A DNA stretch of 64,000 bases from Conus ventricosus (taxonomy: Eukaryota; Mollusca; Gastropoda; Neogastropoda; Conidae): positions 61,627,468 to 61,691,467 of the forward strand of contig CM031604.1 in assembly GCA_018398815.1 (NCBI GenBank), read 5' to 3'. Positions 24,101 through 37,160 of the stretch are shown in pieces. Under the pieces are notes generated by a model, which made no database searches, was not told where the DNA came from, and worked only from the letters and a program-made list of their open reading frames with translations. The position numbers and the translations under genes were made by a program. The stretch's first letter is position 1. Each line of letters begins with the position of its first letter.

Positions 24101-27100
24101 GCCATCACTTCAGAAGCTATCCCTACCAGTATATTGCCCGAAGGTGGTGGTGTCATAGAGAGAGCCAGATCTGGGAACCAGTCCATTGCAACATACCGCT
24201 GCATCATCTGTGCCAGAGCGTTCATGACTCTGGATGCTCTACGATTTCATGTGAAACAGGTCTGCAGGCCTGGCTTGAGCGTGAGCAACAGTGTGACTGT
24301 CACGAGTGTCAGCAAAACTAAGTCCAATGAAGCTGGTGTTGAAACAAGCACTGTCTTTCAGTGCATGCGTTGCTTTGAACTCTGCATCAGTGAGGCAGGA
24401 TTCGTGAGCACAAACTTGTGTGTAGCAAAGGATTTAAACTCAAAGCTAAACCTAAGTCCAAAGTCAAACCAAAAGTCATGGATCCAGAAGCAGAGGAGGC
24501 CACTGAAGCAAAAGTAAAGGAATTGTTGAACAAATGTTTAGGGGAGAATAGGGAAAAGCTCATGCAGGAAGCTGAGGTTCAGGCAGCTAAACAGGCAAAC
24601 TCAAAAAAGAAATTGCACAAAAAGCGCCCTTCTGTGGATGAGGAAATATCAGATGGTAGTTCTGGAGGAAAGAAACCCAAATTAGGGGAAGCATCAGCTG
24701 TGTCTCAAACTCAGCCTCATGCAATGCAGTGTGGTGTTTCTGAACCTGTAGCTTATTTCAATAACTTCATGAATGAAGAACCTTCAACAAGTACAAGCTT
24801 AAATGAATCTGTGAGAGTGCCTACATCTGCACAGTGTGTAACCACCGCCTTCTCTTCTCATCCTGTGACAGCAGTATCAACTTCTGCTATTGTGAGCTTT
24901 GGAACTGGAGGAGCTAACCAGATTCACTCAATTGCTGTACCCATGATGTCACATGTAACCACATGTGATACCATAACCCTGTCAGTGGAGGCCAAGGATG
25001 TCAACTGCAAACCACAGCCAGAGAAATTTTGTGACCTCAGACATGTATCAATGGATATTTCAAGCAGTTCGCACACAGCAAATGACAATGAAGTTGGTGG
25101 TTCAGTTGGACAGCTATGTCTTCCGGATGAATCATCTAGACTGAAAGATCTGAAAATACTGACTGCAGGAAACAGGAAGTGGTAGAGGAAGCTGTCACTA
25201 TTCCTCAGTACCAGGAATTAAGTGGTTCTTGTGGTGGTACCTTTTTCAAGTGCTCAAACTGTGGGCAAACTTTGTGTTCTATGCAAAGTTTTAGAGAGCA
25301 TTGGCAGGAATGTATTGCCAAAAAACCACTTACAGTCACATCAAAGTCAGGGCATGAACCGAAAGAAACAGCTAAAGCAGTGGGTTCAAGAATAGTGGAC
25401 ATCTCTGAGAAAGTGTGTTCAGAATCTGCAAGCTGGTCAGGCCACAGTAATGAGCATTCAGGAAATGCTCAAGAGACTGCAGTGGAAGGGACAGTCAAAG
25501 GGAATCAAGGCCTAGCTGATTGTAACATGGACAGGTTCCCAGCAAAACGGGAAGACAAAAAATGGGTCAGCAGCACCTCTTGTTAAACAGTCTGTAGTAT
25601 TACTGGAAAAAATCAACTTGCCTGAGAAATCCAGCTCTGATGCTTTTAGAATAGTGGAAAATGCAGACAGTCAAATAATCTATGCAGAAACTGATGAACA
25701 TTTACAGACAAACAGTTGTAGCAGGAGTTCACATGAGTGTTCTGTGGTTTCTGTGAAACGATGCACATCAAAGGACAGTGGACTCTGGGGCAAACATTGC
25801 AAAATTCAGCGCAGCTCACCTACTGTGAAGAAAGACATAATCGTAAAAGTAATCAGTAAAGAAAGCAGGCAGAGTTGCAGACATGTCAGTGTGACAGACC
25901 AACCTGAAGGTGGAGATAGCAGATACTGCTGTGTTTGTAAGTGTTCTTTCAGTCAGCATATTGAATTTGTCCAGCATTTAGCCAGCATCCATCTCAAACT
26001 GTACACACTGCAGACTGAGAAGGATAATGCCTTTTATGTTTGTCACTTATGCCAGCAGTCATTTTCTCCATACAGTCAATACATATCTCATGCTGCTGTT
26101 CATTCACAGGCCATAATCCAAAAGTTTGATGAAAAGAACTTGCAAGAAGATTCATCATCAGAGCCAAGATCCATGATAGCTGGCATGGACATGGAAGAAT
26201 TGACGGGTCAGCCAAAGAAACTCCACGTGCAGGACAGTCCAGGAGATGTTTCTGAAGATAGTAACAGAAATGAATTTGAAGCTGGAGGGTGTCCACTGAC
26301 ATTAAGCAGCACAGCTTCGAAAGTGAAAATGACTCCCACACCAGCCGGTGATAGAAGGAGTTCTGGAAGAGCTGCCCAGAAGCAAGCCTTGAATAAAATT
26401 TACATCAGCTCTCTGGGGATCACTAGTTTCGTTGAACCTCTGAAAGACAGCAACAAACGGAAGTATTCAGGTGAAGAGAAGAGTATAGCTGCCAATAGAC
26501 CAAAGCGGTCAAAATTGAGCGAATCTGTGGTGGATTTCAGGGATTCAGAGGAGGATGAAGAGAACTCGGGGGAGAGCAGTGGTGAAACAGAGGAAGATGA
26601 TTCCGTTGCAAAAAAAGACAGTTGCCATGATGCGGCCGTACCCTTGGTCAAGTTATACGGTGCAAAAGCAGGAGACAAGGCAAGTATGGGTACTTGTAAA
26701 TCACAGGCTGTAGATAAACATGGTTCAGGGAAGTCTTCTCTTTCTGTGAACTGCCAGCAAAGTAGTGCCTTGCCTTTTTCCAGTCCTCGGATCCATTCTC
26801 AAGCCCCCTTGGGCCCCAAAAAGCCATCATTCATTGATTCTTTCTTAAATTTTGTTAGTAGCAGGTCTCCTGAAGCACCATTGCCACTCCACCAGCCGAG
26901 ACGACGCTACTCTTACTTCAGTGATAATTTGGAGAGCTCCACGTCCACCACTTCTTCACTTTATAGACGGAGTAGTTGTGAAGAACACATGATGCACAGT
27001 TCAACAAACAAAAAATCTCCAAAACCATTTTCGACTCGGAAATCGGTTCCTGAATCAGATTGTGTCAGTGATGTTAAAATGACTCCCAAAGCCAAGTCTT

Positions 27101-30100
27101 CTCAAATCCCATGTGTGTCTAAAATGAACAGTAGTGACTATAGAAATGTGTATTTTACGGAGAGTTTGAAAAGCAACTGACACAGCAGTGCAAAGTGAAT
27201 CTTGGCCATCGGGTAAAACCAGAAGAGGTACAGTTTAAGCAGACTGCAATGCAGCAGCTGAAATTTTCAGATGAGCCCGTCATTAGCGTAAAAAAATGCA
27301 TTGTGAATCTGGGTCCAAAAGTAAATGCAGCAGCATTAATTAAAGCTGCTTCATGCAGCAGTGAGGAAAACAAATTGAGGGGACTGTCTGGAAATGTGAA
27401 ATGTGAGACTGGAGCTGTGTCAAAACCTCATGCATGTGATATGAGTGAGAATGAGGACAGTGAATTGGATACTGTAAGTGATTCGGACACTGTGGTGGCC
27501 TCCTGCAGTGCCCTGTCCCCAGTCAGGGACACAGAAGACACAATTTCTTTGGATGGCATACCGCTGGCCTCCAACCCTTCTGGCTCCCTGCCGGCAGCTG
27601 GAGAACTCTGTGTGGAACCCACCCTCTCTGTACTTCCTCTGGCAAAGGTGAATCCACCTAATAAAGACACTGCATCCCTTGTCAATTCCATGACTTCCCA
27701 GGTTGCAGCAGAGGACCCCACAACACCTGCACACACAGGTGGGCATGAAAGTCCCAGTCTTGCAGCTGTGACTATGTCATCTCTTGCTTTGGATTTTGAA
27801 GACACTTTGCCTGTAAGAGTTAATATGCTTCAGACAGATGGAAACACAGAGTGTCAAGCTGAATGTAAAGGTGGCAGGAATACAACTGGCAAGACAGGTG
27901 AAATGATTTCAAGCTGGCAATGTGATGGCATTAAAGATGGTGTGTCTGGTTATCGTCCAACAAGTCATGTGATCACAGGTGATGTCACAAACAATGATGT
28001 TGGAACTGGTGACATCACAACACAAAGTGGGATGACTGCTGATGACAAAGCTGATAATGTTTTGAGCAATGACTCGGCAGCAAACAGTGAAACATTTGGT
28101 GGCGTAGCAGCTGGTGATGCCATGACAGAGGAGATGTCGGCAAATAATTTGATAGCTGGTGTGAAAGTGAGTGATGCCACAGAGGAAAATAGGATCATGG
28201 ATAACATCACTGCAGATAATGCATTTGCAAATAGTGTCAACACAGACAGTGCAGCCGCAAGTTATGTCACAGCAGATTTTGTGACACTGGATAGCAGTTC
28301 AGCAGATCATTCCACAAGAGATGACATCACAGCTGACCGTGCCACAGAAGATGATATCAGTGCAGGTAGTGCCACAAGAGATTACAGGATAGCAGACTAT
28401 CCCATAGGAGATGTCACAGACGATGGTGCAACAGGAGATGACTTCTCAGCAGACAGAGGAGCAAGAGATGACATGACAGCAGACAGTGCCATAGGAAATA
28501 ACATCATAGCTTATCATACCACAAGAGATGACATCACTTCAAACAGTGCCACAGGAGATGACATCACAGCTGACTGTACCACAGGAGAAGACATCTCAGC
28601 TGACCCTTCCACTGGAGATGGCGTAACTGTTGACTATGCCACAGGAGATGATATCTCAGCTGACCATGCCACAGAAGGTGACATCACATCTGACCAGGCT
28701 ACAGGAGATGACCTCCCTGCAGAGGCTGTTAGTGTATGGAAAGACAATATAGCAACAGGCAAGGTTGCTGCAGTGGATCAAGATGGTGCAACAGACAGTG
28801 CAACAGTGGTTTTCATCAAAACAGAAAATGCAACAGTGGAGGAGACTGCAACAGTCAATGCAGCAGTGAATGATGCCACAAGAGGCTGTACAAGAACCAG
28901 TAACACTACAGAACATGGAACGGCAGGTAACTGCATATTGCAAAATGTAGCCATTGGGTCTTTGAAAATTGAAAATACTACACTCAGTGACATCGCAACA
29001 GACAGTGTAACAATGAGTGATGTTGCTGCAGACTCGGAAACAGAGCATGGTTTGACCCAAAATGCTGCAGTTACACTTACCACAATAGACAGGACACTGG
29101 CAGATGACATCACAAGTGATGCTTCTGCTGCTGATGCAACAAGAGAGGACTTGACAGTTGAGAGTGTGACAGCAGGTGGCATCTTAGCTGACTGTGGGAC
29201 AACAGGTGACATCACAACAGATGAAAATGCATCAGTAGGTGACCTCACCAGAGGTAAAACAACTGCAGATGATGTCACAGCCGATAGTGGGACAGAGCAT
29301 GATATTGCAGGGAATAAACAAGAGTGTCACCGGAATGACAGAAGACAGTGGTGAAACTGGTGACAATGCAGCTTGTTTCATTTCATTGGAAGGTATGACA
29401 AGAAATGATGTGATTGATGTTAAGATGGTGACAGATAACACTACCTCCAATGAAATTGCCTTAGGCACTGTGGAAGATGGTGACTTTGCAGCAGGCATGA
29501 CTGCCAAAAATGGGATGATGGTTAATGTTGCTGATGAAATGGCAGATGGTGACATCATATCAGACATAGCTGCTGGTGACAGTTCAACAGGTAATGCAAC
29601 AGCAGATGATGTGATGATTGGTGATATAACTGCAGATAATTCAGTCCATGTTGATATCATAACAGACTATGTGGCTGCTGATGGCATGACAGAAAAGAAT
29701 GTAGCAACAGCTGATAATATGTCAGTGGGGGAGGTAATACAAAAATCTCCAGCCGAACAAGCTGAATTGAAAGAAACTAAGGAGCCAGCTTCTACGATTA
29801 GCTCAAACCCATTTCAGCAGTTGACACAGACTGTGCTTGTGCAAGCTGTTCAAGAACAGTGTCAGGACAAAAGCTCCGGTTTTCAGAACCTTTTTAAAGC
29901 TTACGTAGAGACTGAACATGGTGACAAGTGTGAGGATTCCGACTGTTCTGTATCATCTCGGTTTTCAGATGAAGAGCAAGTTGATGATTCGCAAAATCTA
30001 GAGGTAGCTGACCAGTCACTTAAGGATAAAGCCATGAAAGATAAGGATGGTCTTAAATGTGATGAAACTCAAAATGACACCAGCATTCAGGCAGCAAAGC

Positions 30101-33100
30101 CAGTTGTGTATTGGCAAAGTGAATTGGATACAATTTCAAGTTCCCAAGAAATGGAACTGAATAAAGATGGCAAAAATCCATTTTGGAAAAACAATGTCTG
30201 TTGTCAAGAGACATCTACAGTTCAGTGTTTAAAAAAGCATGATTGTGGTGATAATTCACTAGGTCTAGAAGATCCAATCGACAAAATTAACAGTCTGAGT
30301 TCTGCAGTTGATTTGCCCAAAATTTCAGATGAATATTTGGGGAAATGTGAAACTGGTAAACCAGCACAACCATCAGAACCAAATGCGCAAAGAATATGGT
30401 CTGAAAACTGTTCACTGAAATCAGATCAAGCCTCAGATTTAGCCCTATTAGAAAACATCTCAAAAGGGGACTTCGAAGATTGTTGGCAACATCCAGATGC
30501 TAACTTAGTCAGCACAGTTGTAGGAAATAGTCAAAGTGTGCTCAAAGAATTAGAGGAATCCCAGTCAGATCAACAGATCGATGTGTCACAGGGTCAGCAA
30601 GTTGAACCACAGCTTGCCTATTCTGAGAACAGCAACATTAGGTCAGGTGAAGGGCAGATGACAAATTGTGAAGAGTTACTGGAAGAAGCAGCAGAGATTG
30701 AGAAGGCTCAGATGGACAGTAATGCTGAAAAGGTGATGCTAGAAGGTGTTCAAACAGTAAAATCACTATCAACTCCAAAAGGCCTGAATTCAGAACTTCC
30801 TGTTTTGACCAAAACGACGTCTTGTAACCAGCCAAGATTATTGTCAAAGGAACCAAATTTCAGTGAATGTGCACAGACTGCAGGAACAGTGGATGTAGGA
30901 AAAGAACTGCCAATTGATCCAGATAGTCTATTTCATTTGAAAAGTGTGTTGGATGAAGAGAGTTTGGGACACAAGATCCCTGTCAGTGAAGTTGGTGAAC
31001 GTCATACGAAGATTTTGGTTGCTGAAACAGAGGAACAGATGGAAAAATTGGATTGCAGTCAGATTACAGTTGACAGTAAAAAGCCTGCTTCGGACAAGCC
31101 TGCGCTGTCAGAGAGTGTGTTAAAAGTTGTCGGAGAAGAACTTTCTGCAGCCAGTGAGGAGGCAAATGAAAATGTTGACAACGATCACTTTGAATTTTTA
31201 CCTGGTGCGGATGCAAATCAGAGACAGCAGACAACTGTAAGCTGGGTGGAATCTGAAACTGCCTCTACTGAAGAGGTGATCTTGGAGACAGGACCAGTTG
31301 GCACATCACAAAATCATGACAGCATTGAGATGAGAGATATTTCTAATGACCAGAGAAGCGCAGATGACAAGAAACAAATGTTTGAAGTATCTCTATCCAC
31401 AGAATTACATGATGAAAAGTTATCCTCAAAAATGGATGTGGAAAGTATCCCTAGTGCATCAAAAGCTAACCATTCTCAGTCAGATTATTTTCAGCAGGAG
31501 ACAGTTTGTGGGTCTTTTTTTCGAGAAGAAGAATCACAGGAACTGACTGAAAAACAATCTGTTCAGAAATCTACAGCTGAGTTGAGTTTGGCTGCTGCAG
31601 AAAAAGAGCAAGATCAAGACCAGGAGCAAGACAAGGCTATGTCTGAACAATCATCATTGAAAAGGCAGACAATGATACAAAATGGAAAAACAGTTACCTT
31701 AAGTGAGAGTGAGAGTACCGCACACAGAGAAATAATACTCAGTGATGAGAGTGAATGTCATGGGTGGGACACAGGTGAAGATGAAGTCAACGTCATTGAT
31801 CTTCCTGATGAATCACTGTCAGGAGTTGCCCATACTAGATTGTCTGAAGAAACTAGATCACTCTGTGAAGGAGAATGTTCAGAGCCCTCGCATAACAAAC
31901 ACAAAGTGTCTGGTGCATTGCATCCCAGCTTGAAGAAGGATCAAGCCATTGAAATAAATAGTTGTGCTGTCTGCCTCCTTCCAGAATCAACTGTGCCGTT
32001 GGAAATGTCACCAGTGCTTAGTGCTGTTAGCCCGACACATTGTGAGGGAAGTGGTGATGAAGCTGTGATGACATCTGCTGACATTTTGCTAGTTGTGGGG
32101 TCCACGCCTAGCATTTTGGCTGACCAAGGTCAATCTCAAATTGTGTGTGAAAGAACTCACAGTTCACCATATGATGGAAGTGAATCTGGAAAAGTGTCGG
32201 ATGCTTACACTACATCTCGCCATCAGTCCTCAAACGGCTCTGAATCCTTGGACAACAAGCAAAGCAGTACAGGTCCAACAGTCGATATACTTGCAGATCA
32301 AAGAAATTGTAGTTTCTCTCATGCTGAACAACAGCCCCCAGGTTGTCTACAGCAGATGAAGACATGCCATGGATCTGGCAACTGCCCAGCGGCTGTTGAA
32401 GATGAATCTCAGGGATCGACTGGCCCATTTCTGCTTAACAACAGAGCTGTTGATCTGCTTTGTGCACAGTCTGTGGATTCAGCCAGCATTTCATCCAAGC
32501 AGCTAAAGACTGGTCAGTCATTTGATGAGGCTCAGGGGCAGTCTGCTTCAACTGATTGTGACACTTCTTTATTCCAACGGTCTTCCAACTTTCACGCTCA
32601 CCACAAAGCAGAACAGGATGTGGAAAATCGGAAAAAGACGCAAAAAGATTGTCCAGAGCCAATAGATCAAGCTAGATGGCAATGTCATGGTTCTGTCCCA
32701 GTATCTAGAGGTGGTGTTGATTCCACTTTGGACTCTGCACCCATGGAAGCAGATGAACTCGGATCGGATCGTTCGTTGTTGACTGTGTTGGTCACAAACT
32801 CCTTACCATCGTCTATAGAAATCACAAACACTTCAGGTCTCCCATCTATGAAAATACAGGACTGCAGTTCTGTTGTTCAGAAAATGTGTGACAAATCCCA
32901 TTGCGGTGCCATGTTAGAGTCTTTGGCCAAATCCGAAAATCAAGAATTGTTTGTGGGAGAAAGTCCGTCTGTTGAATCAGCGTCTGTGGACTCGAAAACA
33001 ACTGCCTCGGATTTCATACCAGTGAAAGTAAAGGATTCTCCATCTAGATCTGTGGTTACACCAGGTAGTCATGTTGCATTTGACGCTTGTACATACAAAT

Positions 33101-35517
33101 GCCAAAACAAATCTGAAGATCAGGCAAAAGTTGTTGGAGACAGGACAGTAGAAGCTTTAAGTGTCGAGAATGCTGTTGCAGCAAATGTAAAAGATGATAC
33201 TGACCCTGAAAGTGATCTTCCTGAGTTGTGTATCATACCTGATCCCCAAGGCACAGTTATTAAACCAAATGTAAGCGACACAAATTCAAAGAGAAAAACA
33301 GACAACTGTGTATACAGTAGTGATGAAGAGGAAGGCGAAATTATAGCTTCATTAAACGAGTCTCATGAAGTAAGATATGGACCACTACAAAAGAAAAATT
33401 CCAAAAGGAGAAATCAAACAACCTACCTTGAAATCAAATCAGAGAGGGTTGAGGTTGAACCACAAAAGGAGGCCTCTCCAAGAAAACCTCTGGGGGGTGT
33501 GAAGTCTCTGCGTCGCATGCACAAACCAGAACCGTTTGTCTGGGAGATGGATGGAGATGAGGACTGCAGAAAAAGACAGAGCAATGAAAGATCATTGAGA
33601 GCCTTTAGGACCAGGAATCGGGCAGCCCCGTTTTCATGGGATCATGATTGTAGTGGTCAGGACAAGAACTCGGCCTTTGGTGAAGTTACTTCAACAGTGA
33701 ATATTGCTAAAAGGCTGTCTCAGGTTCACCGCAGCATGTCACCGAAAACTGGTAGGCAGAGTGATGACTCGGTCCCTTTTCCAGGGGATTCTGATACTGC
33801 GCCTGTTAAAACCATCAAAAGGGAGCCAGACAACGAAGATACAGATGTTCTGAAAACAGAACCTGATGACTTGAGTTCATTTGCTACCTGTAAGGAGATG
33901 CTGCAGTCATCAAATAGTAGTGAAGAAGGAAGATTTCACTCTTCTGGAGTCCATAATAAAAGTGAAGACCCCATCGATAACAAATATAAAAGATGTATAA
34001 AAGTGAAGACTCTGACAACTTCCAGGCAAGGCAGACTTGTGCCTCGGTCCAGAGGAATGGTTCGTTCTGGATCATGTGAGAAAGCTGTACTGATGACATC
34101 AGGGCATTGTTCTGCAAGAAGTAAAAGAAGCATGACTGGAAAAGAAAGGCCTTTGCGAAAGTCTCGCAGCTGTGACATTGAATACAGTGGGATGCAGTCA
34201 GAATGGCTTCAGGAATCAGCATTAGGAGCCAGTCAACAGCCACTTTTCCAAACATCTCACACTGCACAGAGTACCAAGTTTAGAGATGAAAGTCTGGGTA
34301 GTGATGAAGCTTCAAAGGGCGCAGTTTGGTCCTGCAATGCACCATCAGTTGCCCAAGAAGAAAGAGTCTTCGGCAGCAAGTGCTTGCGACAGGTTCTTCC
34401 AAAGCAGATGGAAGGAATGTCTTACCTGGTGGTGATCCATGGGAAGGCAGGGTACAGACACGAAGCAAGCAGAGCACTGAAAAAGACATGATCAAGGACA
34501 AGTCAGGAGAACAAGGAAAGGATAGCAGTGTAAAACATGAAAATGAGAATGAAATACTAAGCAGCAGTATGATGACACAAAACGTAGCAAAGGTGAACTC
34601 CATTGTGGCATCCATACTCCCAAATCAAAAACGTCGTCCTCTTTGAATGACAGCATTGATTCTTCAAGATTCCACTCAAGTCCTGCGAGAAGATGTCGCA
34701 GTCGAGACAGAGTTACTTGCAAAGATAATGCAGGTGGTGATGTTCTGCAAGAACCTGCACAGCCTGACCTAAATGACTGTGTGAGATACCTGCGTAGTAG
34801 GCTTTCTAGTAAGCTAAAGAGTGCTGGTGTTTCAGACACTTGTCTTCTCGAGGACAGGTCTTCAAAGAAGACGTCTAGTGCTTGTAAATCAGTTGACCCT
34901 GACTCTAGAAAGCCAGTATATGTGTCTCAAGAGTCAGTGATAAGGAACCCCACAGACAAAAAGTTTGACATACTTGTAGATCCCAAATCTTATGCGGTAC
35001 CATTGTCAAAAAGAACATCTGACTGGGATGCCCATGCTTGTGGAAGCAGGGTACAGGCCCCAAAACTTGATGATTCAGCACATAGCAGTGGAGAATTGGT
35101 AACCCATAAACTGAATAAATCAGAGCCAGCCAGCAGCAGTACCTGACAGCAATGGTTCGTCGGCGACGACCAGGTAGCTGGCGCACAGGTGCTCCTCGTC
35201 CTCCTCTCAAAAAACCTCGCATTGCTATGAATGAAACACCACAGTATGAGATTATTCGTGTGGAGCCCCTGACAGAGATGCCCACAGATGATCCCAGGAC
35301 GCGCTTTGGCAATAGTGAAGAGGTTCCTCGTACAGTGCACACTCGTGTGTCTGTTGAAGACTTTACACCATCACAGCGGCCTGAGCCATCAAAAGCAGGC
35401 AATGATCAGAAGTGGCAGATAAATAGGCACATTACTCCTTCTGAGAAAAAGAAAACTGCTAATCATCTTTTTCGATTTAGTTTCAAACGAGCTAGGGCAA
35501 GGACTCAGACAAATTGA
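21188..35517 (+). CDS. Giant terminal exon of a multi-zinc-finger protein, with about eight frame breaks
   Basis: The exon starts after a clear acceptor (gttgttgcag|GTG) and ends at a TGA at 35515-35517. The coding signal is continuous, but the frame changes near 24405, 25180, 25557-25562 (A6 run), 27150-27175, 29310, 34330-34490, 34627-34640 and 35140. Open pieces run 21188-24517, 24418-25185, 25179-25586, 25618-27180, 27195-29354, 29239-34491, 34326-34646, 34643-35146 and 35152-35517. N-terminal: Cys-containing region, then a long Gln/Ser/Thr-rich part. Middle: five C2H2/C2HC fingers (24194-26103). Then an acidic repeat domain and a long Ser/Glu-rich part with SSDEEEGEI and several KxEP motifs. 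The C-terminus is basic (RRRRPGSW; KRARARTQ). Probably a nuclear DNA- or chromatin-binding protein (inference). Family not recognised. Breaks at A runs and within a finger favour sequence errors over a pseudogene. Confidence 0.85.
24194..26103 (+). other. Zinc-finger region: three C2HC-type and two C2H2-type fingers
   Basis: Finger 1 at 24194-24264 (CIIC, x12, H, x4, C). Finger 2 at about 24359-24425 (CMRC, then REHKLVC after the frame break near 24405). Finger 3 at 25242-25313 (CSNC, x12, H, x4, C). Finger 4 at 25924-25992 (CCVC, x12, H, x4, H). Finger 5 at 26035-26103 (CHLC, x12, H, x4, H). Fingers 4 and 5 are adjacent and classic; the first three end in Cys and are spaced hundreds of bases apart. 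Scattered single fingers in a very long disordered protein suggest interaction or RNA/chromatin roles more than long DNA-site recognition (inference). Confidence 0.8.
28300..28722 (+). repeat. In-frame 30-bp tandem repeat coding an acidic 10-residue unit
   Basis: About 14 consecutive units with consensus TGDDITADxA, encoded by variants of 'acaggagatgacatcacagctgac'. The frame is kept throughout, and less regular relatives of the unit extend from about 27950 to 29700. The repeat lies in the central acidic part of the giant zinc-finger protein. Degeneracy between units shows it is old. Most changes keep Asp at positions 3-4 and 8, suggesting selection for acidity. Confidence 0.85.
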
Positions 35518-36519
35518 TGTTGATCCTTCCATTTATTGATGTATTTGTTCAGCATTATGCCCCTTTCCACCTTCTCCTCCTCTCCATTCTCCTTGCTGCT
35601 CTGTTAAAAAGAAAGAAGTGTAGCTTCGCTTGTGATATTGGATTTGCGTGCATGTTCATGATTGTCAGTTGTATAAGTGTGTATTCATGAGAGAATCTGT
35701 TTTGTGCCAACATGAGAGAGAGGGAGACAGGTAGTGGTGGATGTACAAATAGCTTTGTGTGAATTCAAGTACTTTAAAACTGTTCACATTTCTTGTCATA
35801 GTGGGAAATGTAATTTAGATATGATGTTAGCCTTTATTAATAATACTCTGCAAAACTGTTACCTTTGGTTATTTCATAGACTAGGACTTTTCCTGAGTGG
35901 GATCGTTTTTGAGTGTGTGTGTGTGTGGTTTTTTTTTTTTTAGTCAGCAAATTCATTTTAGGGGGAGAGGGGAAGTGGTCGGGATGATGTAAACAAGTCA
36001 GAAAATGTACTTTAGCAAAATCAGAGCTGTCAGGATAAATTATACAACAATTATTGTTGAGAAAGGAAACGAGGGGGGAAAAAAGACAAAGGGAAAAAAA
36101 CTGGCTTTTGCAGAGCTCTCTCACACTTTCCCTGTTGGGACACACCCCATTATGGTGCCAGGATATCTTAACAGGGCACGTTGTTTGTAGCCTGGTCAAC
36201 CAGATCAGCTGAATATCATATTAGAGATCTCACCAGAGCTGAAAGTAAATTGAAAAACGACAATGTTTTTAGCACGTCTACTGCCAGTTATAATCAGGAA
36301 GATCCAAGTACTTCTTTTAAAACTTTTTGTTAAGCCAGGGTTTTTATGCATAGTAGAACCAAGGGAGAGACTCAGTATTTTGGGGGGTTATGATATGTAA
36401 TTGTCTGTGGGTACACAATTCCTTTGTCATTAGAGGACAGAAGTACCAGTTTTTGTTTTTGTTCTCTCTCTCTCTCTCTCTCTCTCTTTACAGCAGTCCG
36501 TCAAAAGATGTTCTTTTTT
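35518..36519. other. 3' flank or 3' UTR of the zinc-finger gene
   Basis: Non-coding and T-rich. It holds a short TG run (35914-35927) and a (CT)n run at 36462-36487. No AATAAA close to the stop codon is convincing; candidates lie further away, near 37351 and 38411. Confidence 0.45.
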
Positions 36520-37160
36520 AAGTAGGGAAGGTAGGTTTTATATTGGAAGGAAGACATGTCGTCGTAAATGAGTGGAAGCATATGTTTAATGATGGAAGGA
36601 AGATCTGTTTTATGGGAGAGGAGGAGGAGGGAGGGGCGGAGGATTTGATCATGTAAAGGGGGTATGTTTGGTAATAGGAGAGGTATGAATTTCGTTATTG
36701 AGACCCAAGGTAATGGCAGAGGTACTTGGTAATTGAAGGAAGGCATGTTTGGTAATGGAGTGATGGGTGAATTGGGAACAGGGTGGAGGGAGGATTGGTT
36801 GTTAATGCAAGGAGAGTATATTTGGAAAAGGAGGGTAAATTTGGTTGTGTGAAGAAAATGTATTTGGTGTTGTAAGGAGAGTGTGTTTGGTAATGGTGAG
36901 AGAGTGTGGTTGGGATAAGATAAGATAATGTTGCTTATAGCCCAGCCGACCGCAGAGGGCCACATCAGGGCTGTCACCACGTGAGTGTGGTTGGGAAAGA
37001 AAGTATATTTTGTATACAAATATTCAGTTTGGTAATGGGAGGAGCGTATGGTAATATTAGGAGTGTAATGATATTGAATAGATTTGTTACTGGAAGGAGG
37101 GTAAGTTGGGTAATGTAAGGAGTGCATATTTGCAGTGAAAGGAGGCCATGTGTGTGAAAG
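36520..37160. repeat. Degenerate GT/GA-rich repeat region
   Basis: Variants of 'ggaaggagggtatgtttggtaatg' recur roughly every 25-35 bp. Because the repeat lacks stop codons in one minus-strand frame, a 285-codon ORF results (36501-37358), which I regard as spurious. A block at 36920-36985 ('ttatagcccagccgaccgc', then 'agggccacatcaggg') interrupts it and looks like part of a dispersed repeat. Confidence 0.6.

Noticed and set aside
28656..29278. Minus-strand ORFs over the acidic repeat
   Set aside because: Shadow of the in-frame 30-bp repeat on the coding strand.
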